A DNA stretch of 64,000 nucleotides from an uncultured Collinsella sp. (lineage in GTDB: Bacteria; Actinomycetota; Coriobacteriia; Coriobacteriales; Coriobacteriaceae): the NCBI GenBank assembly GCA_900541875.1, contig UQLF01000003.1, forward strand, positions 62,001 to 126,000. Reading direction: 5' to 3'. This document shows, piece by piece, positions 24,580-33,653 of this stretch (position 1 is its first letter; every line of letters starts with the position of its first letter). The notes beneath the pieces were generated by a model that worked only from the letters and a program-made list of their open reading frames with translations, was not told where the DNA came from and searched no databases. The translations under genes were made by a program, and so were the position numbers.

Positions 24580-27330
24580 TTACTTGGCGTCTGCCCAGGT
24601 CACTCCAGTCGAAGCTTCGGCGATCAACGGCACGCGGAGGTCTACTACGTGTTCCATGACGTCGCGGACCATGGTGGTTAGGCGCTCGACTTCGTCGACG
24701 GGGCATTCAAAGTCCAGTTCGTCGTGTACCTGCAGGATCATGTGGGCGGCAAAGCCTTCTTCTTCCAGGCGACGGCTTACGCGGGCCATCGCAATCTTGA
24801 TGATATCGGCAGCGGTTCCCTGCATGGGGTGGTTCATGGCCGTGCGCTCGCCAAAACCGCGGAGTTGCGGGTTTTTGGCCTTGAGCTCCGGAATATGACG
24901 ACGGCGGCCGTACATGGTCTCGGCGTAGCCCGTCTGCTTGGCGCGTGCCACCACGTTGTCGAGGAACGTGCGCACGCCCGGATAGGCCTCGTAGTAGCGG
25001 TCGATCATGTCGCGCGCCTCGGCCATCGAGATATGCAGCGACTGCGACAGACCGTAGGCCTGCTGACCATACACGATACCAAAGTTCACGGCCTTGGCGC
25101 GACTGCGCAGGTCGGGCGTTACCTCGGACACCGGCACACCAAACACGCGCGCCGCCGTCTCGGCATGGAAGTCCTCGCCCTCGTTAAAGGCGCGCACCAA
25201 GTGCTCGTCACCCGAGAGATGCGCCAGCAGACGCAGCTCGATCTGCGAGTAGTCCACCGCCAAAAAGACGCTTCCCTCGCCTGCCGAAAACGCCGTCTTG
25301 ACGGTACGACCCAGCTCCGAGCGCGTCGGGATGTTCTGCAGGTTCGGGTCGCTCGAGGACAGACGCCCCGTTGCCGTGATGGTCTGGTTGTACGTAGTGT
25401 GTACGCGACCGTCACCACGGCGTAGCGGGCCCAGGGTGTCCAGATAGGTGGACTTGATCTTAGACTTCTCACGCCAGTCCAAGATCAGACGCACGATTTC
25501 GTGGTCACGCGCAAGGTCGCTCAGCACCTTGGCGTTGGTCGAATAATAGCCGCGCTTAGTCTTCTTGAGGCCCTTGGTCGGAAGCCCCATCACATCAAAG
25601 AGCACATGCGACAGCTGCATGGGACTGCCAATATTAAAGGTCTCATCACCGGCAAGGTCGCGAATGCTTCGCTCGACCTCGGTGATCTGGGTCGCCAGAC
25701 CCTCGGACAGACTGCGCAGGCGATCGGGGTCCACGAGCATGCCCGCGCGCTCCATCTTGGCAAGCACCGGAACGAGCGGCATCTCGATGCCATCGAACAC
25801 GTTGGCGGCATTCTCACGGGCCATGCACTCGCGCAACGGCGTCACGAGCGCCAGCGTCAGAGCCGCAGTACGGGCGGCAGGCGCTGGAGCGTCCTCGCCG
25901 GCACCCTCTGCGCCGCGCACCGCAGGCAGCGCCATCTGCAGATACGTATCGGCAAGATATGCCTCATCGAACTCGGAGCGATCGGAATCCAGCAGGTAAG
26001 CGGCGACCACGGTATCGAAGATACGCGTGGAATCGGCAGCGAGCGGATCCATGAGCTCGGGCTCAGAAGAATCGATGGGCGAAAGCTCGTGCAGCAGCGC
26101 CTTCGTATCCGGGCTCGCCACGCGGCCCTCCATAAACAGGCGCGCAAGCACGCCGGCGATCACACCGTGAGCGAAGTTGAAGCCATCGACTACGGCAGTG
26201 GAGGCGCTGTCGCCCTCCTCGAGCGCGAACAGGCCCTTGGACGTCGCCAACCACAGCGTGCGCGTCAGTCCAAAGAGCGCGCCCTCTTCCTTGTCGTCGT
26301 CCACCACGGCGGCGACCCACTCGCCGGCATCAATCGCGCGGGAGACCTCAGCCGCAACGGCACCAAGCGCGTCGGCATCGCCGGCGGCTGCGCGAACCAT
26401 AGCAGGTATCTCAAACACACTGGAGGCAGCAGCAGCCCCGCCCTCGCCGCCAATCAGCGCCAAGAAACGGTTCTGCATGGCCGTAATGCCGAGTGTGCCC
26501 AGCGCCGTGGAGACTTCGTCGGCGGAAAACGCGGGGAAGGACGTCGCCTCAAAATCGAGCTCGACAGGCGCATCGGTGCGAATGGTTGCGACCTTGCGGC
26601 TCAGCAGGGCGTCGTCGATGTGCGCACGCAGGTTCTCGCCCATCTTGCCCTTGACCTCGTCGGCGTGTGCGATGACCTCGTCCAGGCTACCGTACTGCGC
26701 AATGAGCGCACTCGCCTTTTTGGGGCCGATGCCCGGCACGCCGGGGATGTTATCGGACGTGTCGCCCTTCAGACCATAAAAGTCGGGCACGAGCGCCGGC
26801 GTAATGCCGTGATACAGATCGTCCACGCTCTCGGGCGTCATGATCGCCACGTCGGACAGGCCCTTGCGGGTCGAGACCACGTTGACGTGCTCGGTCACGA
26901 GCTGATACATATCGCGATCGCCGGTCACCAGCAGCATGTCACAGCCGGCCTGCTCGCCCAGGCGCGCCATAGTGCCCAGGATGTCATCGCCTTCCCAGCC
27001 CTCGGACTGCAAAATCGGCACGTTGAGCGCGGTGAGCAGCTCCTTAATCATGGGAAACTGTGCGTGCAGATCGGGGTCCATGGGCGGGCGCTGAGCCTTA
27101 TACTGCGGCAGCATCTCCATGCGCACGCGCGGCTTGCCCTTATCAAACGCCACGACCACGCCGTCGGGGTTAAAGGCATCGATCATCTTAAGAAACATGT
27201 TCAGGAAGCCGAAAATCGCGTTGGTGGGGCGACCGTCCGGCGCGTTCATGGTCGGCGGCACGGCGTGGAAGGCGCGATGCATGAGCGAGTTGCCGTCAAT
27301 GACGGCAAAAGTGCGGCGCTTGTCAGACAT
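24580..27330 (-). CDS. polA: DNA polymerase I
   Basis: Repair and Okazaki-fragment polymerase, 916 residues. The N-terminal 5'-3' exonuclease (about 1-295) shows VIDGNSLMHRAFHA, VTGDRDMYQLV and the helix-hairpin-helix GLKGDTSDNIPGVPGIGPKKA. The C-terminal polymerase carries VDYSQIELRLLAHLSGD (motif A), RAKAVNFGIVYGQ (motif B) and the catalytic QVHDELDFE (motif C). The middle exonuclease-like region (about 320-540) lacks a recognisable DxE motif, so proofreading is probably lost, as in Bacillus and Thermus enzymes. GAGGT lies 7 bases before ATG 27330. It is a single-gene unit convergent with the HAD phosphatase gene. Confidence 0.96.
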   Translation of the reverse strand: MSDKRRTFAVIDGNSLMHRAFHAVPPTMNAPDGRPTNAIFGFLNMFLKMIDAFNPDGVVVAFDKGKPRVRMEMLPQYKAQRPPMDPDLHAQFPMIKELLTALNVPILQSEGWEGDDILGTMARLGEQAGCDMLLVTGDRDMYQLVTEHVNVVSTRKGLSDVAIMTPESVDDLYHGITPALVPDFYGLKGDTSDNIPGVPGIGPKKASALIAQYGSLDEVIAHADEVKGKMGENLRAHIDDALLSRKVATIRTDAPVELDFEATSFPAFSADEVSTALGTLGITAMQNRFLALIGGEGGAAAASSVFEIPAMVRAAAGDADALGAVAAEVSRAIDAGEWVAAVVDDDKEEGALFGLTRTLWLATSKGLFALEEGDSASTAVVDGFNFAHGVIAGVLARLFMEGRVASPDTKALLHELSPIDSSEPELMDPLAADSTRIFDTVVAAYLLDSDRSEFDEAYLADTYLQMALPAVRGAEGAGEDAPAPAARTAALTLALVTPLRECMARENAANVFDGIEMPLVPVLAKMERAGMLVDPDRLRSLSEGLATQITEVERSIRDLAGDETFNIGSPMQLSHVLFDVMGLPTKGLKKTKRGYYSTNAKVLSDLARDHEIVRLILDWREKSKIKSTYLDTLGPLRRGDGRVHTTYNQTITATGRLSSSDPNLQNIPTRSELGRTVKTAFSAGEGSVFLAVDYSQIELRLLAHLSGDEHLVRAFNEGEDFHAETAARVFGVPVSEVTPDLRSRAKAVNFGIVYGQQAYGLSQSLHISMAEARDMIDRYYEAYPGVRTFLDNVVARAKQTGYAETMYGRRRHIPELKAKNPQLRGFGERTAMNHPMQGTAADIIKIAMARVSRRLEEEGFAAHMILQVHDELDFECPVDEVERLTTMVRDVMEHVVDLRVPLIAEASTGVTWADAK

Positions 27331-27494
27331 ATTGAATACCTCGCTTTGGGCTGGGCACGGTTTGCTCACTCCAGTTTACACGCTCCCCGCCCCGCGGCTA
27401 CCGCACATCAGTCCCCTGCCGCCGCGAGCCCGCACGTGATACGATGGCTCACGGTACATCAACCAGCACGATCGATCCGAAAGGAGTCTGCGTC

Positions 27495-28892
27495 ATGGAG
27501 CGTCCCTGCGCATGGAAAAAGTACACGCCACAGCAAGTCGAGGAGCTCGAGGAGCTTTGCCGCGGCTATAAGCAGTTTTTGAGTGAGAACAAGACCGAGC
27601 GCTTGTGCGTCAAGACCGGTATCAAAATGGCCGAGGAGGCGGGATACGTCGACCTGGAGACCGTGATCGCTGAAGGCCGCACGCTCAAGGCCGGCGACAA
27701 GGTGTACGCCGCCAACCACGGCAAGGACCTTATGCTCGTCAACCTGGGCACCGCCCCGCTCGAGCAGGGCTTTAACATCCTGGGCGCCCACGTGGACTCG
27801 CCGCGCCTGGACCTTAAGCAGAACCCCGCCTTCGAGGCCGGCGACATGGCCTACCTCGACACGCACTACTACGGCGGCGTCAAGAGCTACCACTGGGTAG
27901 CCTCCCCGCTCGCACTCGTGGGCGTCATCTGCAAAAAGGACGGTACCACCGTCGACATCAATATCGGCGACAAGGCGGACGATCCGGTCTTTACCATCTC
28001 CGACCTGCTGATTCACCTCTCGAGCGAGCAAATGTCCAAGCCCGCCAAGGACGCCGTCGACGCCGAGATTCTCGACGTGATCGTGGGCGGCCGTCCCGTC
28101 AAGTTCGATGAGGACGACAAGGACGCCCCCAAGGAGCCCGTCAAGCAGATGTTCCTGGACATCCTCAAGGAGCAGTATGACGTCGAGGAGGAGGACTTCC
28201 TCTCCGCCGAAATCGAGGTCGTGCCCGCCGGTCCCGCCCGCGACATGGGCCTCGACCGCTCTATGATTCTGGGTTATGGCCACGACGACCGCGTCTGCGC
28301 TTACCCCTCCATGCTCGCCCAGATCGACGTCGCCAACGTGGAGCGCACGAGCATCACGCTCATCGTCGACAAAGAGGAGATCGGCTCCGTGGGCGCCACC
28401 GGCATGACGAGCCGCTTCTTCGAGAACACCGTCGCCGAGATCATGACGCTCGCCGGCGAGGATAGCCCACTGGCCCTGCGCCGCGCACTCGCCCGCAGCC
28501 GTATGCTCTCCTCTGACGTGTCCGCCGGCTTCGACCCGGGCTATGCCGGCAAGTTCGAGACCAAGAACGCCGCCTTTATGGGTCGTGGCCTGTGCTTTAA
28601 CAAGTACACGGGCAGCCGCGGCAAGGGCGGTTCCAACGACGCCGATGCCGAGTATGTGGCCCTCATCCGCGACATCATGGACGAGGCGGGCGTGGACTTC
28701 CAGACCTGTGAGCTCGGTCGCGTCAACGCGGGCGGCGGCGGCACCATCGCCTACATCATGGCCAAGTACGGCATGAACGTCATCGACTCCGGCGTTGCCG
28801 TCCTGTCCATGCACGCCCTGTGGGAGGTCGCCAACAAGGCCGACATCTACGAGGCCTACCGCGGCTACAAGGCCTTCCTCGAACGCGCCTAA
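27495..28892 (+). CDS. M18 family aminopeptidase
   Basis: Zinc aminopeptidase that trims N-terminal residues, often acidic or hydrophobic, from peptides in the cytoplasm. The 465-residue product has the metal-binding GAHVDSPRLDLK near 98-109, the catalytic DKEEIGSVGATG near 294-305, and GFDPGYAGKFE and GRVNAGGGGT in the C-terminal half. The protein begins MERPCAWKKY at ATG 27495 behind AAAGGAG; the frame extends upstream to 27444 without a site. It is divergent from polA, with 164 bases between the starts, and followed by a palindrome of the 8095 family. Confidence 0.9.
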   Translation: MERPCAWKKYTPQQVEELEELCRGYKQFLSENKTERLCVKTGIKMAEEAGYVDLETVIAEGRTLKAGDKVYAANHGKDLMLVNLGTAPLEQGFNILGAHVDSPRLDLKQNPAFEAGDMAYLDTHYYGGVKSYHWVASPLALVGVICKKDGTTVDINIGDKADDPVFTISDLLIHLSSEQMSKPAKDAVDAEILDVIVGGRPVKFDEDDKDAPKEPVKQMFLDILKEQYDVEEEDFLSAEIEVVPAGPARDMGLDRSMILGYGHDDRVCAYPSMLAQIDVANVERTSITLIVDKEEIGSVGATGMTSRFFENTVAEIMTLAGEDSPLALRRALARSRMLSSDVSAGFDPGYAGKFETKNAAFMGRGLCFNKYTGSRGKGGSNDADAEYVALIRDIMDEAGVDFQTCELGRVNAGGGGTIAYIMAKYGMNVIDSGVAVLSMHALWEVANKADIYEAYRGYKAFLERA

Positions 28893-28906
28893 TCCACCCT
28901 TCATCT

Positions 28907-28971
28907 GTTGCGGTGAAATACGGACTAAACTGGCCCATAAACGGCCAAAACAGACCGTATTCCACCGCAAC
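28907..28971. repeat. Palindromic repeat, GTTGCGGTGAAATA family, copy 2
   Basis: Imperfect arms of 29 bases around CATAAAC. The tip sequence matches copy 1 at 8095-8165 for about 20 bases apart from one position, while the inner part differs. It lies between two genes on the plus strand and is followed by CTTCCTTTTT, so here it could terminate the aminopeptidase transcript. Confidence 0.8.
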
Positions 28972-28995
28972 TTCCTTTTTGGCAGAGGAGAGTCC

Positions 28996-29805
28996 ATGCT
29001 GCAGGTCATCATTTCGCCCGCCAAGCAGATGCGCGCGGCCCAAGATGCTTTTGAAGTCCTGGGCATTCCACCTTTTGCGCGCGAGACGGCTCGCCTCCAC
29101 CGCGCACTGCTAGATATCGAGCGGAATGAAGGCAGCGGCGGCCTGCAGGCGCTGTGGAACGTGAGTGACAAACTGCTGGGACCTTGCCTCAACACCCTGC
29201 ATGAGTTCGGGCCCATCCTGAAAAACGGCGATCTCGACAATCCCGCGCTCGCCCGTCACCTCTCCCCCGCCGTCATGTCTTATCGCGGCATTCAATACCA
29301 GAGCATGGCACCCGAGGTGATGGATTCAGCGCAGCTCGCATGGCTGCAAGACCATCTGTGGATCCTCTCGGGCCTTTACGGATGCGTACGCCCCTTTCAT
29401 GCCGTTGAACCGTATCGGCTGGAGATGGGCGCGAAGCTTGCCGTTGACGATGCCCGAGACCTCTACGCGTTTTGGAGTGACAAGCTCGCGCGGGCTATCG
29501 CCCCGGCAGGCTCCAACGCTACGATCGTCAACCTCGCCAGCGCGGAATACGCCAAAGCCGTTCTGCCCCGCCTCACCACAGATGCCGCGGTCGTCACATG
29601 TCTCTTTGGCGAAGGCATCCGCAACGGCAAGCCCATCCAGCGCTCGACCGCCAGCAAAAAGGCGCGCGGCTCCATGGTGCGGTGGATGGCAGAAAACAAG
29701 CTCGAGGATGCAAGCGAACTTACCGCATTCAACATCGGCTATCGGCACATCCCCGAGCTTTCAGACAAAAACACCCTGGTTTTCATGAACGCGCAGGCAC
29801 AATAG
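28996..29805 (+). CDS. yaaA: YaaA family peroxide-stress protein
   Basis: DUF328/UPF0246 protein of 269 residues; in E. coli YaaA limits intracellular iron and so protects DNA from peroxide damage. Features are the N-terminal IISPAKQMR, ALWNVSDKLLGPC, the central WILSGLYGCVRPFHAVEPYRLEMG and the C-terminal KKARGSMVRWMAENK. GAGGAG lies 5 bases before ATG 28996. The last 23 bases overlap the end of the convergent membrane-protein gene. No iron or peroxide regulator is adjacent. Confidence 0.9.
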   Translation: MLQVIISPAKQMRAAQDAFEVLGIPPFARETARLHRALLDIERNEGSGGLQALWNVSDKLLGPCLNTLHEFGPILKNGDLDNPALARHLSPAVMSYRGIQYQSMAPEVMDSAQLAWLQDHLWILSGLYGCVRPFHAVEPYRLEMGAKLAVDDARDLYAFWSDKLARAIAPAGSNATIVNLASAEYAKAVLPRLTTDAAVVTCLFGEGIRNGKPIQRSTASKKARGSMVRWMAENKLEDASELTAFNIGYRHIPELSDKNTLVFMNAQAQ

Positions 29806-30343
29806 GCCCGCCGTTTCCAAACACCCCATTACTCCGCCAAGCCATCGGCTTTGCAATCTCGCTCGTCGAGCCATCTTGGTAGGTAATCTTAACGTGCTCT
29901 ACGTCGGATACCGTAACGCCCGACGGAGGTTCCAGACGCCACTCCGTCAGAGCGATATCCATGGTCGTAGGCACATCGCCCTGATCTTTGAGCTTCACCG
30001 TGAGTGTTTTGAGTGCCTCATCAAACGTCACGCGTTCGATTTCTTCACCCGGAATAGACCCGCCGCTCAACTGCAGCTGCACAAACTCGTCGCGCGGATA
30101 CCAGTAGTCGCCCGGTGCGGCCACCGTGTTACCGCCAGCGACCTTCACCGTCATGATCGGCAGGGCATCGTCGGCCTCGAACTCCCAGGCAGCGCCGCCG
30201 CGACCGCCAAACGTCCAAATACAAAAGGCAATCACCAGCACGGCAAGCACCGCAAAGCCAATCGCGACCAACCCATGGTGCGCACGGCCCTCCTCGGCCG
30301 ATATGTCCCATTGTGTCTCTCGATATAGATGCTTGTCTTCCAT
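29783..30343 (-). CDS. Single-pass membrane protein of unknown function
   Basis: The 186-residue product has a short charged cytoplasmic N terminus (METKHLY-like MEDKHLYRETQWD), one transmembrane helix at about 28-48 (LVAIGFAVLAVLVIAF), and an extracellular domain of about 135 residues rich in beta-type stretches (KTLTVKLKDQGDVPTTMDIAL). I do not recognise the domain. GGGGAGG precedes ATG 30343; the open frame runs on to 30523 through the thiC leader and is not credible there. The gene overlaps yaaA by 23 bases tail to tail and starts close to the divergent thiC leader. Confidence 0.7.
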   Translation of the reverse strand: MEDKHLYRETQWDISAEEGRAHHGLVAIGFAVLAVLVIAFCIWTFGGRGGAAWEFEADDALPIMTVKVAGGNTVAAPGDYWYPRDEFVQLQLSGGSIPGEEIERVTFDEALKTLTVKLKDQGDVPTTMDIALTEWRLEPPSGVTVSDVEHVKITYQDGSTSEIAKPMAWRSNGVFGNGGPIVPARS

Positions 30344-30393
30344 GTACGCCTCCCCACAGGCACGCTCGTTGGCCCAATCGTACCCATTCAGGC

Positions 30394-30399
30394 TATACT
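30394..30399 (+). promoter_or_regulatory. Candidate -10 for the TPP riboswitch-thiC transcript
   Basis: TATACT about 15 bases before the riboswitch. The best -35-like match, TTGGCC at 30369-30374, is 19 bases away, so the pair is weak. Confidence 0.4.
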
Positions 30400-30413
30400 T
30401 GAGCCCATGACAT

Positions 30414-30506
30414 AACGGGGAGCTTGCGGGACAAGACGGCAGGCTGAGATTGGGCGCGCCCGCCCTGACCCGCAAACCTGATATGGGTAATGCCAACGAA
30501 GGGAGC
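30414..30506 (+). promoter_or_regulatory. TPP riboswitch (THI element)
   Basis: Conserved blocks appear in the right order: GGGGAGC, CTGAGA (30450-30455), TGACCCGCAAACCTGAT and AATGCCAACGAAGGGAG. The last block includes the thiC ribosome binding site AAGGGAG, so TPP binding would hide it and lower translation. This makes thiC thiamine-repressed. Confidence 0.93.
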
Positions 30507-30513
30507 CGTGCCA

Positions 30514-31848
30514 ATGAGCACACAGACCGAGCCCAAGCTCGTCACGCAAATCGACTTCGCCCGTGCCGGGCAGATCACGCCGCAGATGAAGGAAGTCGCC
30601 GAGCGCGAGCATCGCGACCCCGAGTACATCCGCGAGCGCGTGGCCGACGGCCGCATCGCCATTCCCGCCAATATTGTGCACATCAAAAAGGGCATGCGCG
30701 CCTTTGGCGTCGGTGAGGGCCTGTCCACCAAGGTCAACGTGAACCTGGGCATCTCGGGCGACAAGGCCGATGCCGCCGAGGAATGGAAGAAGGTCAAGAT
30801 CGCCGAGGACTTTGGCGCCGACGCCATCATGGACCTCTCCAACTCGGGCAAGACGCGCCAGTTCCGCCAGCAGCTCATCGACGAGACGCCGCTCATGGTA
30901 GGCACCGTCCCCATGTACGACGCCATCGGCTACATGGAAAAGCCGCTGGTCAAGCTTACCAAGGACGACCTGTTCGAGGTCGTGCGCGCACACGCCGAGG
31001 ACGGCGTCGACTTTATGACCATCCACTGCGGCATCAACAAGTCGGTCACCAAGACCTTTAAGGAGACCGGTCGCCTGATGAACATCGTCAGCCGCGGCGG
31101 CTCGCTGCTGTTTGGCTGGATGGAGGTCACCGGCAACGAGAACCCGTTCTATGAGTTCTACGACGAGTTGCTCGAGATTTGCCACGAGTACGACGTGACG
31201 ATTTCACTCGGCGACTCCTGCCGCCCGGGCTGCCTCTACGACTCCAACGACGCCACCGAGACCGCTGAGATGATCGAGCTGGGCAAGCTGTGCAAGCGCG
31301 CTTGGGCCGCCGGCGTCCAGGTCATGGTCGAGGGCCCGGGTCACATGGCGCTCGACGAGATCGCCGCCAACATGAAACTGCAGAAGCGCCTGTGCCACAA
31401 TGCTCCGTTCTATGTGCTCGGGCCGCTGGTGACCGATATCGGCGTGGGTTACGACCACATCACCGCCGCCATCGGCGGCGCCATCTCCGCCAGCTCCGGT
31501 GCCGACTTCCTGTGCTACGTGACACCGGCAGAACACCTATGCCTGCCTAACGCCCAGGATGTGCTCGACGGCCTCATGGCCACCAAGATCGCCGCACACG
31601 CCGCCGACATCGCCAAAAAGGTGCCCCACGCCCGCGACATGGACGACAAGATGGGCCAGGCACGCCGCAAGCTCGACTGGGACGCCATGTGGAAGTGCGC
31701 GCTCGACCCGGTTACGGGTAAGAAGCGCTACGAGGAGTCCCCCGCCGCCACCGAGGGCACTTGCACCATGTGTGGCAAGATGTGTGCCGTCCGCACCGTC
31801 AACAAGATTTTCGAGGGCACCACGATCGACCTCGGCATGGAGGACTAG
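30514..31848 (+). CDS. thiC: Phosphomethylpyrimidine synthase ThiC
   Basis: Radical-SAM enzyme that turns aminoimidazole ribotide into hydroxymethylpyrimidine phosphate for thiamine. The 444-residue product is at the compact end of the family and has IPANIVHIKKGMRAFGVG, DLSNSGKTRQFRQQ, GDSCRPGCLYDSND, VMVEGPGHMALDEI and the C-terminal iron-sulfur motif CTMCGKMC with the CxxCxxxxC-type spacing. ATG 30514 lies 9 bases after AAGGGAG, which belongs to the TPP riboswitch. thiD follows by 182 bases. The thiazole branch genes and thiE are not in the window. Confidence 0.96.
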   Translation: MSTQTEPKLVTQIDFARAGQITPQMKEVAEREHRDPEYIRERVADGRIAIPANIVHIKKGMRAFGVGEGLSTKVNVNLGISGDKADAAEEWKKVKIAEDFGADAIMDLSNSGKTRQFRQQLIDETPLMVGTVPMYDAIGYMEKPLVKLTKDDLFEVVRAHAEDGVDFMTIHCGINKSVTKTFKETGRLMNIVSRGGSLLFGWMEVTGNENPFYEFYDELLEICHEYDVTISLGDSCRPGCLYDSNDATETAEMIELGKLCKRAWAAGVQVMVEGPGHMALDEIAANMKLQKRLCHNAPFYVLGPLVTDIGVGYDHITAAIGGAISASSGADFLCYVTPAEHLCLPNAQDVLDGLMATKIAAHAADIAKKVPHARDMDDKMGQARRKLDWDAMWKCALDPVTGKKRYEESPAATEGTCTMCGKMCAVRTVNKIFEGTTIDLGMED

Positions 31849-32030
31849 CCCTGTCGCCGCGGCCGCTTCTGGCGGCGAGCTGGCGCCTGTCAATTGTTGA
31901 CGTGTGAACATTTGCTTACATTTGCGTAAAGATTGCATCGCCCGCCCGGGTTCGACATAGAGTCGGCCCGGGCATCTTTATAATGCTGGCTTAAAGACCC
32001 ATTTGATTCCGACCGAACAAGAGAGCGAAC

Positions 32031-32861
32031 ATGGATCGCAGTAAGGTACCTGCCGTTCTATCCATCGCAGGATCCGATTCCAGCGGTGGCGCCGGCATTC
32101 AGGCCGACATCAAGACCATCACGGCGCACCGCCTGTATGCCGAGACGGCCATCACCGCCATCACAGCGCAAAACACACTGGGCGTCACCGCCGTGCAGGA
32201 TATCTCGCCAGATATCGTAGCCGCGCAAATTGACGCCGTTTTTGACGATATCCGCCCGAGCGCCGTCAAGATCGGCATGGTTTCTTCTGTCGAGATTATC
32301 GAAGTCATCGCCGACCGTTTGAGCGCCTGGAACGCAACGAACGTGGTCGTCGACCCCGTCATGGTAGCCACCTCGGGCGCACGGCTGATTGCCGAAGATG
32401 CCGCCGAGGCGCTCACCCGCCGTCTGTTCCCGCTAGCGACGGTTATCACGCCCAATATTCCCGAGGCCATGGCCCTGCTCGACTACGAGGTCGACTCCGA
32501 GCGCACGCAGCAAAATGCTGCCATGCTCCTCACCCGCCGCTTTGGTTGCGCATCCCTCGTTAAGGGCGGGCATCTTGTCAACGAGGCCAACGATGTACTG
32601 GCCGAACCCGCGCCACTCGATGACGAGGGCAACCATCTGGGAGATCCACTCACCACGTGGTTCCGCCACAAGCGCATCGAGACCGACAACACGCACGGCA
32701 CCGGATGCACGCTCTCGTCCGCCATCGCCTGCGCGCTGGCTCAGGGCATGGATCTTGCCGATGCCGTCAACGCCGGCAAGGCCTACCTAACCGGCGCTCT
32801 GGCCGCCGGCCTGAACATGGGCAAAGGCTCCGGCCCTGTCAACCACATGTGGCAGTACTAA
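32031..32861 (+). CDS. thiD: Hydroxymethylpyrimidine (phosphate) kinase ThiD
   Basis: Phosphorylates HMP and HMP-P to give the pyrimidine half of thiamine. The 276-residue product has the ribokinase-fold motifs SIAGSDSSGGAGIQADIKT at the N terminus, VVDPVMVATSGARL near 105-118, TPNIPEA near 140 and the anion-hole motif DNTHGTGCTLSSAIACAL near 222-239. AAGAGAG lies 5 bases before ATG 32031. The gap to thiC contains the hairpin GCCCGGG / CCCGGGC at about 31945-31975 and TATAAT at 31979-31984, so it may have its own promoter and then would escape the riboswitch. Confidence 0.94.
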   Translation: MDRSKVPAVLSIAGSDSSGGAGIQADIKTITAHRLYAETAITAITAQNTLGVTAVQDISPDIVAAQIDAVFDDIRPSAVKIGMVSSVEIIEVIADRLSAWNATNVVVDPVMVATSGARLIAEDAAEALTRRLFPLATVITPNIPEAMALLDYEVDSERTQQNAAMLLTRRFGCASLVKGGHLVNEANDVLAEPAPLDDEGNHLGDPLTTWFRHKRIETDNTHGTGCTLSSAIACALAQGMDLADAVNAGKAYLTGALAAGLNMGKGSGPVNHMWQY

Positions 32862-32870
32862 AGTCCGCAA

Positions 32871-32908
32871 CCCAAACCACCAAAAAGGACACCTTTGTGG
32901 TGGTTTGG
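32871..32908. repeat. Inverted repeat between convergent thiD and SGNH gene
   Basis: Arms CCCAAACCACCA (32871-32882) and TGGTGGTTTGGG (32897-32908). Probably a shared terminator, but neither side has a clear T-tract. Confidence 0.6.
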
Positions 32909-32915
32909 GGTCGCG

Positions 32916-33575
32916 CTACTCACCGAGCATCTCTTGGAGCTTGGCTGCCACGGCATGTCCCAGGCTCTCATGGCTTTCGGGCATCATATGCAGATAGTCG
33001 ATATCGCCCGGCTCGGCGAACTCGGCGGCATTCAAAAAGTCGCAGCCAAACTGCTCGGCCACATGCGCATAGTACTCGCCAAAATGCTCCGAGGCCTCGA
33101 CGGAACGCTCATCAAAATCGGTCATATATACATCGGCGATTTGCGGCTTGATCTTGATAGGTGCCATCAGCAAAATACGCGGGCAGGGTGCGGCATTGGT
33201 CCAGGGAAATGCACGCACCGCGCGAATCAGCGCCATGGTGCCACGGGCAATATCGGAGGCCGTCACACCAAAGACCGTCTTGCAATCGTTAGTTCCCAGC
33301 ATAATAACGATCGCATCCAGCGGCTTATGGGCCTCGAGCAGCATCGGAAGCGCGCGGATGCCGTTAAGATTGGTGTCCAGATGGCACATGTCGTCGCGTA
33401 CCGTCGTGCGGCCGTTGAGGCCTTCTTCAATTACATGCCAGCCCTCGCCCAAGTCACGTTGGGCCACGCCGCACCAGCGCACGTCCTGCGCATAGCGCAC
33501 CGCGGTGCCATCGCGCATACCAGCCGGATCATAGCCATAGGTGTTGCTGTCGCCAAAGCATAGAACGTTTTTCAT
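32916..33575 (-). CDS. SGNH/GDSL-family hydrolase
   Basis: Predicted esterase, lipase or arylesterase-type hydrolase of 219 residues without a signal peptide. Block I is FGDSNTYG with the nucleophile Ser 10, block II holds the Gly in EEGLNGRTT, block III is MLGTNDCK with the oxyanion Asn, and the C-terminal His is in SHESLGHAVA or the preceding DIDYLHMMPE. This pattern fits the GDSL arylesterase-like group. GAGGGG precedes ATG 33575. Natural substrate unknown. The downstream side is convergent with thiD. Confidence 0.85.
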   Translation of the reverse strand: MKNVLCFGDSNTYGYDPAGMRDGTAVRYAQDVRWCGVAQRDLGEGWHVIEEGLNGRTTVRDDMCHLDTNLNGIRALPMLLEAHKPLDAIVIMLGTNDCKTVFGVTASDIARGTMALIRAVRAFPWTNAAPCPRILLMAPIKIKPQIADVYMTDFDERSVEASEHFGEYYAHVAEQFGCDFLNAAEFAEPGDIDYLHMMPESHESLGHAVAAKLQEMLGE

Positions 33576-33594
33576 CGTAAGCCCCTCGCTCAGT

Positions 33595-33629
33595 AAAAAG
33601 CCGACGGAAGCAGCCTCTCCCGTCGGCTC
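33595..33629 (-). terminator. Terminator after the PARG-like gene
   Basis: Minus-strand arms GCCGACGG and CCGTCGGC followed by TTTTTA, just upstream of the SGNH gene start. Confidence 0.85.
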
Positions 33630-33653
33630 GACCTATCTGTCAGCACGTACCGA

